Assembly: GCA_963834685.1 (NCBI GenBank)
Contig: CAWICW010000032.1
Coordinates: forward strand, 276,711-340,710
From: Palsa-504 sp963834685
GTDB lineage: Bacteria > Actinomycetota > Actinomycetes > Streptosporangiales > Streptosporangiaceae
Direction: 5' to 3'
Length of the DNA: 64,000 nucleotides
A model generated the notes under the pieces. That model ran no database searches and had not been told where the DNA came from. It saw only the letters and a list, made by a program, of their open reading frames with translations. The position numbers were made by a program, and so were the translations under genes. This document shows, one piece after another, positions 17,924 through 26,937 of the stretch (positions are counted from its first letter, which is position 1; every line of letters begins with the position of its first letter).

Positions 17924-19330
17924 CTAGACCTGGACGAACTCGATGCCGGTCAGCTGGCAGAAGGCCTTCCAGTCGGCGGCGTGGTGGCCCAGGTTCATCA
18001 CCTCGTGGTGCGGCCCGCCGGCGGTCAGCCACCCGTTGAGGCACCTGCGCAGCCCGGACGCGGGCCGGAACTGCCCGTACGGCATCTCCAGGGCCGGCAG
18101 CTCCTGACTGTCCAGGTTCTGGCCTTCCGCGACCACCAGCCGGAACCGCTCGCCCTCCAGCGAGACCAGCGTGGCCAGGGTGGCCGGACCGGGCTGGTAC
18201 TGGAACAGGAACGTCGGCGGGTCAGCCAGCCGCCCGATGCCCAGCGGCCGCTTGATCAGCTTGACCGGCCGGTCGGTCCGGGCGATCTTCCAGTTGCCCT
18301 CGCCCATGTGGCTCATCAGCACCGAGTCCGACGGGAAGTCCATCGCGTACATCTCGGTGAAGTGCGCGTCGCCGATCAGGACGTGCCCGGCGTAGACGAG
18401 GCAGGCGGTGAGCACGTCGCCTTCGGCAGCGTACCCGTAGCCCTTGGCCATCAGAGACGAGGCGGCGGCCAGGGGCAGCCGGCTGAACCGGCCGTCCTCC
18501 CCGATCGCGTCGAAGTGCGCCGTGTAGGCGCCGAAACCACGTTCGTTGAGTATCCTCTCGATCGCCACCTGCATGCGAGCGTGGTCCGCACGCTCGGTCA
18601 CCGACAGCCGCGGGTCGATCTGGAAGTTCTTGTCCTCGAAGTCGATGACCGTCGCCACCGCCTGGTCGCCCGCCTCCTGCATGCCCCGGTACAGGTCGCC
18701 CTGCGCGACCGCGATGATGGCCGGCCCCAGCGTCCGGACCAGCGCCGACTCATCCACCCGGATGTCGCCCATCTCGTTCATCGCGTAACCGAAGATCGCC
18801 ACCTTGAGCCGCTTCCACGCGGTGGCCGCGGCCGCCGCCCGCGCCCAGCGCCCCACGTCCTCGCGGAACGTGGCGCTCCTCCAGTCGTCGGTCAGCACGG
18901 CGAACCGCTTCCCGGCCCGGACCATGGCGTTGGCCGTGTCCTGCGCGCCGTGTACGCCCTGGTTGTAGGTCATGTCCGCCATGTCCCAGGCCGGCGTCAC
19001 GTTGGGTTCCGGCTGGATGTTGGCCAGGCACACCGGCAGCCTCGACTCGGCCAGCAGCCGCGCCACCCGCATGGCCGGGCCGTAGGTGAGCATCACCACC
19101 AGCACGCCGTCCAAGTCCGCGTTCTCGAACTCGCGCATGGCGCGCTCGGCGTCCTCTCGGTACTTGACCGCCTTGCTCGGGGTGAATTCCGCGACGTCGG
19201 ACAGGTGCGCGGCGAGCTCGGCGGCGTAACCTTCCTGCCGCTGCGCGATGCCGGGGATCATGTCGTCGTACAGGTCCTGCATGATCCCGAGGATTCCGAT
19301 CCGCGGCTTGCGCCCAACCCAAGCAGTCAT
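17924..19330 (-). CDS. araA: L-arabinose isomerase-family protein
   Basis: This 468-residue cytosolic sugar isomerase would convert L-arabinose to L-ribulose with a divalent metal. It opens with RIGILGIMQDLYDDMIPGI. The later HFTEMYAMDFPSD, MSHMGEGNWKIAR and GGPHHEVMNLG segments carry the Glu and His residues expected of the AraA/FucI metal site. ATG 19330 has AAGGAG at ideal spacing and follows araD by 19 bases. It is the last gene of the araB-araD-araA operon. A related pentose or deoxysugar substrate is possible. Confidence 0.85.
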   Translation of the reverse strand: MTAWVGRKPRIGILGIMQDLYDDMIPGIAQRQEGYAAELAAHLSDVAEFTPSKAVKYREDAERAMREFENADLDGVLVVMLTYGPAMRVARLLAESRLPVCLANIQPEPNVTPAWDMADMTYNQGVHGAQDTANAMVRAGKRFAVLTDDWRSATFREDVGRWARAAAAATAWKRLKVAIFGYAMNEMGDIRVDESALVRTLGPAIIAVAQGDLYRGMQEAGDQAVATVIDFEDKNFQIDPRLSVTERADHARMQVAIERILNERGFGAYTAHFDAIGEDGRFSRLPLAAASSLMAKGYGYAAEGDVLTACLVYAGHVLIGDAHFTEMYAMDFPSDSVLMSHMGEGNWKIARTDRPVKLIKRPLGIGRLADPPTFLFQYQPGPATLATLVSLEGERFRLVVAEGQNLDSQELPALEMPYGQFRPASGLRRCLNGWLTAGGPHHEVMNLGHHAADWKAFCQLTGIEFVQV

Positions 19331-19349
19331 GGCTTCTCCTTATCTGCGG

Positions 19350-20024
19350 TCAACGCTGGCCGTAGTGGTTCTGGTAGCGGGCGTACAGCGCGTCCACCTG
19401 GTCCGTGGGCAGGGGCGACGGCTCGCCGTAGGCGCGGGCCAGGTGCACCGTCCGCGCCGCGTCCTCGCACATCACGGCGGCCTTGACCGCGTCCCGTGCG
19501 GTGCCGCCGATGGTGAACACGCCGTGGCTGCGCATCAGCACGGCGGGGGAGCGGTGCCCGGTCAGCGTGGCGACCACCCCCCGGCCAATCTCGTCGCTGC
19601 CGATCAGCGCGAACGGGCCGACCGGGATCTCCCCGCCGAACTCGTCGGCCATGGCGGTGATCACGCACGGGATGGCCTCACCCCGCGCCGCCCACGCGGT
19701 CGCGTAGGTGGAGTGGGTGTGCACCACGCCGCCGACCTGGGGCAGGTGCCGGTAGATGTAGGCGTGCGTAGCGGTGTCGCTCGACGGGCTCAGCGAGCCC
19801 GCCGAGGTCGGCTTGCCGTCCAGGTCGCAGACCACCATGGACTCCGGGGTCAGGTCGTCGTAGGAGACGCCGCTCGGCTTGATCACCATCAGGTCCGCCG
19901 AACCGGGAAAGCGAGCTGACACGTTGCCGGACGTCCAGGCCACCAGGCCGTTGCGCACCAGCTCGGCGTGCAGCGCGCACACGGTCTCCTGGAGCGCCGC
20001 GAGCCCGGAAGGCTCGGGGGTCAC
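19350..20024 (-). CDS. araD: L-ribulose-5-phosphate 4-epimerase (class II aldolase fold)
   Basis: This 224-residue zinc enzyme would interconvert L-ribulose 5-phosphate and D-xylulose 5-phosphate. Family marks are GNVSARFPG, VIKPSGVSYDDLTPE, the zinc histidines in VVHTHSTYATAWA and MRSHGVFTIG near the C terminus. GTG 20024 overlaps the araB stop as GTGA, which indicates coupled translation. Its length matches AraD. It sits between araB and araA. Confidence 0.92.
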   Translation of the reverse strand: MTPEPSGLAALQETVCALHAELVRNGLVAWTSGNVSARFPGSADLMVIKPSGVSYDDLTPESMVVCDLDGKPTSAGSLSPSSDTATHAYIYRHLPQVGGVVHTHSTYATAWAARGEAIPCVITAMADEFGGEIPVGPFALIGSDEIGRGVVATLTGHRSPAVLMRSHGVFTIGGTARDAVKAAVMCEDAARTVHLARAYGEPSPLPTDQVDALYARYQNHYGQR

Positions 20025-21713
20025 CGGGAGCCGCCTTCCAGCGCGCGGTCACGGATGGCCCGCAGCCGGTACATGACCTCGTTCGTGCCGCGCCCGAAGT
20101 AGTCGTGCAGCCGCACGTACTCGGCGTACAGCTCGTCGTAGACGTCCGCGCGCGCCCCGTAAGGCCGGTAGACGTCCTGGGTGCACCGGCCCATGGCGCT
20201 CGCCGCGGTCGGCACGTCCGGGTAGGCGCCGGCGGCGACCGCGGCGTGGATGGCCGAGCCCAGGGCCGGGCCCTGCTCGGATCCGATCACGCTGAGCGGG
20301 CGCCGGGTGATGTCCGCGTAGATCTGCATGAGCTGGGCGCTCTTGATCAGCCCGCCGGCCACCACGAGCTCGGTCACCGGCACGCCCGAGGCCTTGAACG
20401 TTTCAATGATCAGCCGCGTGCCGAACGCCGTGGCCTCGAGTAGCGCGCGGTAGATCTCCGCGGCCGTGGTGGCCAGCGTCAGGCCCACGATGGCACCGGA
20501 CAGGCCGGCGTCCACCAGCACCGAGCGGTTCCCGTTCTCCCAGTCCAGCGCGATCAGCCCGTGCGCCCCCGGCGGCTCGGCGGCCGCCTTCTCGTCGAGC
20601 AGCTGCGGCAGCGACACGCCGCGCCGCCGCGCCTCCTCGGCGAACTCACCGGGCACCCCGTTCTTCGTGAACCAGGCGAAGATGTCACCCACCCCGCTCT
20701 GCCCGGCCTCGTAGCCCCACAGCCCGGCCACGATGCCGCCGTCCACCGCCCCGCACATGCCCGGCACCTCGGCCAGCTCAGTGCCGTTCACCATGTGGCA
20801 GGTGGAGGTGCCCATGATGGCCACCATCTTGCCCGGCACCACCGGGCCCGCGGCGGGCACGGTGACGTGCGCGTCCACGTTGCCGACGGCGACCGCGATC
20901 CCCTCGGGCAGGCCGGTCAGCGCGGCCGCGGCCGGGGTCAGCGCCGGCCAGGCCGCCGAGTGGCGAGATCGGATGGGCCAGCTTGTCTGCGCCGAAGGAG
21001 GCGAAGCGCGGGTCGAGCGCGGCCAGGAAGTTCCGGGACGGGTAGTGACCGTCCTGGAAGATGCCCTTGTACCCGGCGGTGCACGCATTGCGGGTCTCGG
21101 TCCCGCACAGCTGCCAGATGATCCAGTCCGCGGCCTCGATCCAGCGCTCGGCGAGCTGGTAGATCTCAGGGTCTTCGTCGAGCACCTGCAGTGCCTTGGC
21201 GAACTGCCACTCCGACGAGATCTTCCCGCCGTAGCGGTTGATCCATTCCTCGTGGCGCTCGTGCGCCACCGCGTTGATCCGGTCCGCCTGCGGCTGGGCG
21301 GCGTGATGCTTCCACAGCTTGGGATACGCGTGCGGACGTCCGGTCAGCTCCGGAAGCTGGCAGAGCGGCGTCCCTGCGGAGCCAGCGAGCACCGGCATGC
21401 AGGTGGACGCGGTGAAGTCGGTGGCCACGCCGATCACCTGGCCCGGGTCGATCCCGGCGTCCCTGATCGCCGCCGGGACGACCACGCTCAGCGCCTTGGT
21501 GTAGTCGCCGGGGTCCTGCAACGCCCAGTCCGGCGGCAGCTCCCGCCCGCCCAGCTCCCGGTCGATCACGCCGTGCGCGTACTCACAGACGGCCGTGCCC
21601 GCCTCGGCGCCGTCGCTGACCCCCACCACCAGGGCGCGGGCCGACAGCGTGCCGAAGTCGACGCCTACCACGTAGACGTCGCCCGCCCCGCTCTTGTTAG
21701 CGCTAACATCCAT
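20021..21713 (-). pseudogene. araB: FGGY-family ribulokinase AraB, split by one frameshift
   Basis: The N-terminal part (VVGVDFGTLSARALVVG, the ATP-grasping FGGY start) runs to about 20955 in one frame. The C-terminal part (LTGLPEGIAVAVGNVDAH, MGTSTCHMVNG, VVAGGLIKSAQLMQIYADI) continues to 20021 in another. Joined, they give a normal ribulokinase of about 560 residues. The break lies near 20940-20965, where the sequence has one base too many or two too few; losing a GC from a GCGCGC run would explain it. The rest is intact, so a sequencing error is as likely as a mutation. ATG 21713 has GAGG upstream. Codons 3-6 coincide with the LacI operator. Confidence 0.85.
21696..21707. promoter_or_regulatory. 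LacI-type operator at the araB start
   Basis: GTTAGCGCTAAC is a perfect 12-bp palindrome, identical to the one at 22986-22997. It overlaps codons 3-6 of araB, downstream of a possible -10 (TAGGAT) on the minus strand. The central CG and the symmetry are typical of LacI/GalR operators, so repression here would block early elongation or translation. Confidence 0.8.
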
Positions 21714-21858
21714 CTGTCCGCCTCATCCTAATGTTTGTTCAGGTGCATTCTTGCCTGTGGCCCGGCGGCCCAATCGCAGCGGCTAGCCAGCCGTGGGCGG
21801 CGACGATGCGCCGGCCGCCACCAGTCTGGCCGGCGACCAAATCGGCCACGCCGCCGGG

Positions 21859-22894
21859 TCAGCGCCCCGGCGGCCCGGCGGCGCTGGCCCTGATGATCAG
21901 TTCTGGCGCGATCCGCACCCGCAGGCCCGGCTCGATCGCGCCCGACATCCGGTCGATGAGCGTATTCAGCGCCTGCCGGCCCACCTCGCCGAAGTCCTGC
22001 CGGACCGTGCTGAGCGGCGGCGTATAGAAACCCGCGTCCGGGACGTCGTCGAATCCCACGATGCTCACGTCGCGCGGGACGCGCAGCCCCCGCTCGGCCA
22101 GGGCCCGCATGACGCCGAGCGCCATGGTGTCGTTCCCGCAGAAGACGGCGGTGACTTGCGGATCCGCCGCCAGCTGGCGGCCCAGCTCGTAGCCGGACGA
22201 GGCCGACCAGTCGCCGGCCAGCACGGCGGGTTCCGGCGCGCCGGACTCGGCCAGCGTTCGCCGCCAGCCGTCCACGCGTTCCTGCGCGTCCAGATGGGCC
22301 GTCGTCCCGGCGATATGGTGGACGGTCCGGTGCCCGAGGCTGAGCAGGTACCGGGTCGCGGCGGCGCCGCCGGCCGCGTTGTCGATCGCCACCGAGGTCA
22401 CCGCCGCCTTCGTGCCGCAGCCCACGGCGACCAGCGGCACCTCAGCGGGCACGTGCGCGAGCGCGGCCACCGCGGTGTCTTGCGTCGCGATCACGACGAT
22501 GCCCTCGACGCCCTGGCCGAGGAACCGGTCCACCGCGTCGAGCATCGACCCGCGGTCCAGCGCCGGCAGGCTGGCGATGGATACGAAGTAGCTGTCGTGC
22601 GCCGCCCGCTCGAACCCGTAAAGCATGGAGGCCGGCCCGTACAGCATGGTGTCGAAGCTGATCACGCCCAGCGTGTGGGTTCTCCGTGTGACCAGCGTGC
22701 GGGCCGCGGCGTTCGGCCGGTAGGCGAGCTCCCGGATGGCGGCGAGCACCCTTTCCCTCGTGAGCGGGCGAACGTTCGGGTGGTCGTTGAGAACGCGTGA
22801 CACGGTTCTGGTGGGAGACCCCGGCCAGCCGAGCGACGTCGGCCATGACCGGCGGCCGGCCCAGGCTGCCCGGGCCGCTGACCACCGACGCCAT
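21859..22894 (-). pseudogene. LacI/GalR-family regulator, frameshifted after the HTH
   Basis: The N-terminal HTH reads PPVMADVARLAGVSHQ and then loses frame. One base later in register it continues as VSRVLNDHPNVRPLTRERVL and a complete periplasmic-binding-like effector domain (HTLGVISFDTMLYGP through VSIVGFDDVPDAGFY). The break is at about 22804-22812, where AACC replaces the expected ACC, one extra base. Start ATG 22894 is the most probable. It lies upstream of araB in the same direction and probably controls the operon through the two identical palindromes. A sequencing error would restore it. Confidence 0.85.
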
Positions 22895-22985
22895 CGGCCG
22901 GCTCTCGGCTCTCTCGCCCGGTGACCGCACCACGTCGTGCCTCCCTTGCCGCGCGCTGTGCAGCCAGCGGTCAGCCGGGGCCGGC

Positions 22986-22997
22986 GTTAGCGCTAAC
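22986..22997. promoter_or_regulatory. LacI-type operator upstream of the regulator gene
   Basis: A second GTTAGCGCTAAC palindrome lies about 90 bases before the lacI start and suggests autoregulation. On the minus strand TTGATC followed after 17 bases by TAACGC could be a promoter overlapping it. The remaining gap up to 23252 contains only the decayed repeat described separately. Confidence 0.75.
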
Positions 22998-23170
22998 ATC
23001 CGTACCGATCAAATGGCGATGCGAAGCATATATACCCCCGACAGCGACAGGCACCTCTGCTCCACCCGCCCGATTTCCTGCGTCTCAGGGTAGCCGTCGT
23101 ACCGCTCCCGCGGTACCCGCCCGCCGCCGGTCTCGCCCGTCCGGTGTCAGTACGGCTCCCGACGTCGGCG

Positions 23171-23316
23171 CGCGCCGACGTCGGGACTTGTCGCGATTGG
23201 CCGCGCTGTCCCCGCAGGTCGCGCAGCGCGGCCTTGGCCTTGCGCGCTGACGTCAGGCCTTGTCGCGATTGGCCGCGCTGTCCCGCAGGTCGCGCAATGC
23301 GGCCTTGGCCTTGCGC
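23171..23316. repeat. 72-bp tandem duplication at a gene end
   Basis: Bases ~23171-23245 recur at ~23243-23316 with few changes and a one-base length difference; the spacing of matching points is 72. The right copy is the 3' end of the 16-residue-repeat gene. The left copy lies past its stop codon and is out of frame, so it is a relic of repeat expansion. Confidence 0.75.
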
Positions 23317-23639
23317 CCGGCCTCGCTGTCCCGCAGGTCCTGCAGCGCCTCGCGCGCCTTGCGCCCGGCGTCGCTCTCGCGCAGATCCTTGAGGGCCTCC
23401 CGGGCCTTGCGCCCCGTCTCGCCCTCGCGCAGGTCGCGGATGGCCGCCTCGGCCTTGCGCCCGGCCTCACCCTGCCGCAGGTCGCGGAGCCGGGCTTCGG
23501 CCTTGCGCCCGCTCTCGCTGTCCCGGAAGTCCTGCAGGGCCGCCTTCGCCTTATGGGTCCCCTCGGCGGGCTGGCCGCCGTGCAGCCAGGCGGTCAGCTT
23601 GCCCCACCACGTGCGTAGCTGCTGCTCAAAATCGGTCAT
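23253..23639 (-). CDS. small protein of 16-residue tandem repeats
   Basis: The 128-residue product starts MTDFEQQLRTWWGKLTAWLH, an amphipathic helix. It then has six repeats of exactly 16 residues with consensus KAxxALxDLRxSExGR. The repeats alternate Lys/Arg and Glu/Asp around Ala-Leu-Leu positions and should form charged helices, possibly helical hairpins broken at each Gly. No signal peptide or transmembrane segment is seen. ATG 23639 is chosen because the family-like start follows it; an ATG at 23687 is possible. I do not recognise the family. The LEA-like composition hints at a membrane- or nucleic-acid-associated stress protein, but that is a guess. Confidence 0.7.
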   Translation of the reverse strand: MTDFEQQLRTWWGKLTAWLHGGQPAEGTHKAKAALQDFRDSESGRKAEARLRDLRQGEAGRKAEAAIRDLREGETGRKAREALKDLRESDAGRKAREALQDLRDSEAGRKAKAALRDLRDSAANRDKA

Positions 23640-23814
23640 CGCCGACTCTCCTCCGCCTCGAGCGCTCCGCGCTCTCAGCCATGCCACCTGACAAGCTTCT
23701 CGTTTTCAAGATATAACGTGACGATGGAAGGAGCCAAACCCAGGCTCAGGCCCGTGTCAGTGCTACCCGTCCGGCCGTCGTCCAACCCCCTCGTCCGCGG
23801 CCCGGGATGAAAGA

Positions 23815-24213
23815 ATGCCTGCCGTGCAACGTCAGCGCGTCAGCGGGTACTCGCCCTACGAGCCGGTGTTCGGTTTCTCCCGCGCGGTCGTCGTGGGCGA
23901 CCGGGTCCTGGTCGCCGGAACCGCGCCGGTCCCGCCCGGCGGCGGTCCGCCCCCGGATGAGGCCTACGCACAGGCCAAGCTGTGCCTGGAGCTCATCGGT
24001 GAGGCCCTGATCCGGGCCGGCACCAGTCTCGAGCACGTCGTCCGGACCCGCATGTTCATCACCGGCACCGCCCACTGGCCCGAGGTCGCCCGCGCGCACG
24101 GCGAGGTGTTCGCCGACATCCGTCCCGCCGCGACCGCCGTGATCGTGGCCGGCCTGCTCGACCCCGCCTGGCTCGTCGAGATCGAAGCCGAGGCCGTCCT
24201 GCCCGGTCTCTAA
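23815..24213 (+). CDS. ridA: RidA/YjgF-family enamine/imine deaminase
   Basis: This 132-residue cytosolic protein belongs to the RidA group, whose members hydrolyse reactive 2-aminoacrylate and other enamines. It has the typical VVGDRVLVAGTAP, LEHVVRTRMFI and HGEVFADIRPAATAVIV segments. The active-site arginine is plausible in VRTRMF. It is read divergently from the repeat protein and converges on a broken TetR gene. No operon partner is seen. Confidence 0.9.
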   Translation: MPAVQRQRVSGYSPYEPVFGFSRAVVVGDRVLVAGTAPVPPGGGPPPDEAYAQAKLCLELIGEALIRAGTSLEHVVRTRMFITGTAHWPEVARAHGEVFADIRPAATAVIVAGLLDPAWLVEIEAEAVLPGL

Positions 24214-24217
24214 ACCA

Positions 24218-24628
24218 GTGGGCGCCGAGAGAACCGCCATCGTGCCGTTGGCGCGACTTAGGTTGGCGGCTCGCTCGTTCAGGAACGCGCTCATCGAGGC
24301 TGCTGCCTCGGGTGCGGTGAGCATGGACCGCACGAGAGCCTTGGTCTCCGGGGGCAGGGCCCCGAGCCGGACATCCAGGACGTCGTGCAGATGGGCCGTG
24401 ATCTCATCCGGAGCGGCGTCCCCCAGCTGGATGGCGACGGCAAAGAGGGCGGCCTTCGATCCGTAGTGCTGCATGACCAGGGACGGGTCCATGTTCGCGC
24501 GCTGGGCGATGCGGCGGATGGTGGTTGCCTCCAGACCGCGCTCCCCGAACTCCGCACGCGCCGCGTCAAGGGCTCCCGGTCCTTGACCACGGCCGGCCAG
24601 GAGCGCCGGCCGCCGGCTGCGTAGTCAT
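24218..24628 (-). pseudogene. TetR-family regulator, frameshifted and truncated
   Basis: ATG 24628 starts MTTQPAAGAPGRP and meets a stop, while another frame gives LDAARAEFGERGLEATTIRR and MDPSLVMQHYGSKAALFAVA, a clear TetR helix-turn-helix. The shift is near 24565, with one base extra. After SAFLNERAANLSRANGTM the frame enters the antisense of ridA, so the last ~40 residues of a normal TetR are lost. Two lesions make real decay likelier than a sequencing error. It lies downstream of the flavin oxidoreductase in the same direction. Confidence 0.75.
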
Positions 24629-24673
24629 TCGCCCGGACCGCCGGTGACCCTTCCGTGAGCCGGCCGCCGCGAG

Positions 24674-25795
24674 CTACCGGCTGCCTGACGGCCCGGGCAG
24701 CGCGAAGGGCTCCAGGTCGATGGCGGGCGGCAGGCCCAGCGCCGCCTGCGCGGCCAGCGAGCCGGCCAGCGGGCCCATGGTCAGCCCCGAGGCGCCCAGG
24801 CCGGTGGCCACGATCAGCCCGTCTAGCCCGGGCACCGGTCCGAGCAGCGGCCGGATGTCCGGACCCATCGGGCGGAAGCCGATCCGGGTTTCCAGGTAGG
24901 TGCCGTCGGCCAGGCCGGGGGCGACGGCCAGGGCCTGCTCGAGGATCTCGGCCAGGCCGGACGGGGTGATCCGGTAGTCGAAGCCGGAGCCGGTCTCGCG
25001 GGTTGCCCCGGCCACGATCCGGCCGCCATCGAAGGCCAGCAGGTAGTGGCCGCTGGCGCCGGGCAGCACCACCGGCCACCGGCTGGTGTCGACCTCGCCG
25101 AGCGAGATGTGCATGATCTGGCCGCGCTGGGCCTCGACCGGGACTGCTAGGCCGGCCGCCTGCAGGAAGGACCTGGTCCACGCGCCGGTGGCGGCGACGA
25201 CCGCATCGCCCTCGATGAGGTCGCCGCCGAGCCTCACCCCGGCGACCCGGCCGCCGTCGCGGGCCAGTTGCGCTTCGCCGTCCCTGACCACGGCGCCCTG
25301 CCGGACCGCGGCCCTGGCCAGTGCGGCCACCAGCTTCCGGCCGTCGACCCGGGCCGCGCCGCCGACGTACACCGCGGCGGCGTCCGCCCGCAGCGGCGGG
25401 AACAGCCGCTGCGCGTCCGCGCCGGAAAGTCCAGCCACCTCGCCGATCTCCGGTGCCGCGGCCCGGCGCGCCAGCAGCGCTTGGCGGATCCGCTCCCGGT
25501 CTTCTTCGCGCTCGGCCAGGGCGAGCGCTCCGACCTGCCGGTAGCCCACGTCGGTTTCGCCGAGATCGGCCAGGCGGGCGGTCAGCGCCGGGTACTCCCG
25601 GGCGGCGGCGTAGGCCAGTGCGCACCACACCGGGTCCGCCACCTGCGCGGACCACGGGCAGATGATGCCCGCTCCGGCCGCGGTGGCCCGGCCCGGCTTC
25701 CCGGCCTCCACCAGCACCACCTCGGCGCCGAGCGAGCTGGCCGTATACGCACACGAAGCCCCGGCGATGCCCGAGCCAACCACGATCAGCCGCAA
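24674..25795 (-). CDS. FAD-dependent amino-acid oxidase/dehydrogenase (DAO family)
   Basis: The 373-residue protein begins with the dinucleotide-binding motif VVGSGIAGASCAY and VVLVEAG, and ends with the DAO-type ATGLGASGLTMGPLAGSLAA. The central GRKLVAALARAAVRQGA and VVAATGAWTRSFL segments fit the same family. It probably oxidises an amine or D-amino acid with FAD; no substrate can be named. The start at 25795 is TTG, placed four codons before the Rossmann motif. The nearest upstream gene in the same direction is the small hypothetical at 25904. Confidence 0.88.
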   Translation of the reverse strand: MRLIVVGSGIAGASCAYTASSLGAEVVLVEAGKPGRATAAGAGIICPWSAQVADPVWCALAYAAAREYPALTARLADLGETDVGYRQVGALALAEREEDRERIRQALLARRAAAPEIGEVAGLSGADAQRLFPPLRADAAAVYVGGAARVDGRKLVAALARAAVRQGAVVRDGEAQLARDGGRVAGVRLGGDLIEGDAVVAATGAWTRSFLQAAGLAVPVEAQRGQIMHISLGEVDTSRWPVVLPGASGHYLLAFDGGRIVAGATRETGSGFDYRITPSGLAEILEQALAVAPGLADGTYLETRIGFRPMGPDIRPLLGPVPGLDGLIVATGLGASGLTMGPLAGSLAAQAALGLPPAIDLEPFALPGPSGSR

Positions 25796-25903
25796 CAGTC
25801 CTCACCCGTACCATGCCCGGCAGCAGCAGCGCCTCCGACAACACAGTAATGTCCTGCCGGTCCGGTCCGCCGGGTTGATCTTGTTGTGCCCGGCGTCGAT
25901 GCA

Positions 25904-26224
25904 TCACCCCCCCGGGCTGTCCTCCAGGTACTCAAGGAACACTGCGGGGATGCCTAGGACGAAAGTATGCGCATCGTGAGTGAGGCGGAGACCGCGTGGG
26001 TCCCAGCTGAATTTCCAGCCGTGGCAGTCAATCAGGTGCGTGACCGTCCTGATCAGCCCGTCTTCCCTGATGCGACGGGTGAAGTCCGGTGAGTCGCTGT
26101 CGAGCGCGACTTCATAGGCCAGCCCGTCTTTACCCAGCTGGCCGAGCTTCTCGATCCGTGCATCCACCGCCAGTACTACGGGCGCAAGGTACAGATCAGT
26201 CACGTCATGAGGTCTGATGGCCAT
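25904..26224 (-). CDS. hypothetical protein (106 residues)
   Basis: I do not recognise this protein. It starts MAIRPHDVTDLYLAPVVLAV and ends FVLGIPAVFLEYLEDSPGG. It is acidic, with no membrane segment. ATG 26224 has a perfect GGAGGT five bases upstream, so it is preferred over the ATG at 26236. Base composition is visibly less GC-rich than its neighbours, which suggests transfer. An 8-bp palindrome lies 30 bases upstream. Confidence 0.65.
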   Translation of the reverse strand: MAIRPHDVTDLYLAPVVLAVDARIEKLGQLGKDGLAYEVALDSDSPDFTRRIREDGLIRTVTHLIDCHGWKFSWDPRGLRLTHDAHTFVLGIPAVFLEYLEDSPGG

Positions 26225-26253
26225 GGGCACCTCCATATGCAGAAGACAACAAG

Positions 26254-26270
26254 CCATCTTGCCAAGATGG
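26254..26270. promoter_or_regulatory. palindrome before the hypothetical gene
   Basis: CCATCTTG, one base, CAAGATGG is a perfect inverted repeat 30 bases upstream of ATG 26224. It could be an operator or a leader hairpin. The remainder of 26225-26520 is AT-richer than its surroundings and holds no gene I can support. Confidence 0.4.
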
Positions 26271-26520
26271 GCTCTCCCGTCGTAGTGCCAAAGGTCCTGT
26301 GGTCGGTGCAGCAGGATACGCGACGGCCACCGCATGATGATGCTTGTGACGCGGAGGCATGTAGCAAATCGGGACTGTAGTACCGGGTGGCGCGACAGCG
26401 TGGACGGACGTACAACAGGAATGTACAGCAACCCCCCCGGACCACATCGACCGAATGTGACCGATATAAGCCTCTGACCTGCATTAATGACCGTTATAGG
26501 CTCCGCAGTACCGGGCCGCA

Positions 26521-26742
26521 GTGCCGACTGCGATCGCGGCGGGCGGTGGCCGGTTTCTCGTCCTCGGCGGCGAACTCATCGTCCTTGAGGGCGACTGGCA
26601 GCCGGCCCGCCTGGTGGTGCTGGAGTTTGAAGACCTGGCGGCCGCGAAGCGCTGGTATGACTCGGAGGTCTACCAGGAGGCGAAAAAGCTCCGGGACGGC
26701 GCGGCGCACTTGCGTATGGTCGCCGTGCAGGGCGTCGACTAG
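26521..26742 (+). pseudogene. DUF1330-family protein lacking its N-terminal strand
   Basis: The 73 residues match the DUF1330 core: GGRFLVLGGELIVLEGDWQP, LVVLEFEDLAAAKRWYDSEV and YQEAKKLRDGAA. Intact members are ~95 residues and begin with about 25 residues that are absent here. The GTG start at 26521 falls inside the domain. No upstream frame supplies the missing piece, so this is probably a 5'-truncated remnant in the low-GC patch. Confidence 0.65.
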
Positions 26743-26937
26743 GTAACGGGACCCACGGCGATAGCACCCGATCGCCGCCTCGCGGTTCCCCGGCGTGCCG
26801 GGCCTGACTCATCCGGGACATGACGAGCCCTCATGCCAACCACGCTGAACTCGTGGTGCATGGGGTCACCAGGGTTCGATGGTCAGGCCAGTCCCGGTCA
26901 GGCAGCCGTCGATCAGGCCGTGTTCTTGCCGCGGCGG

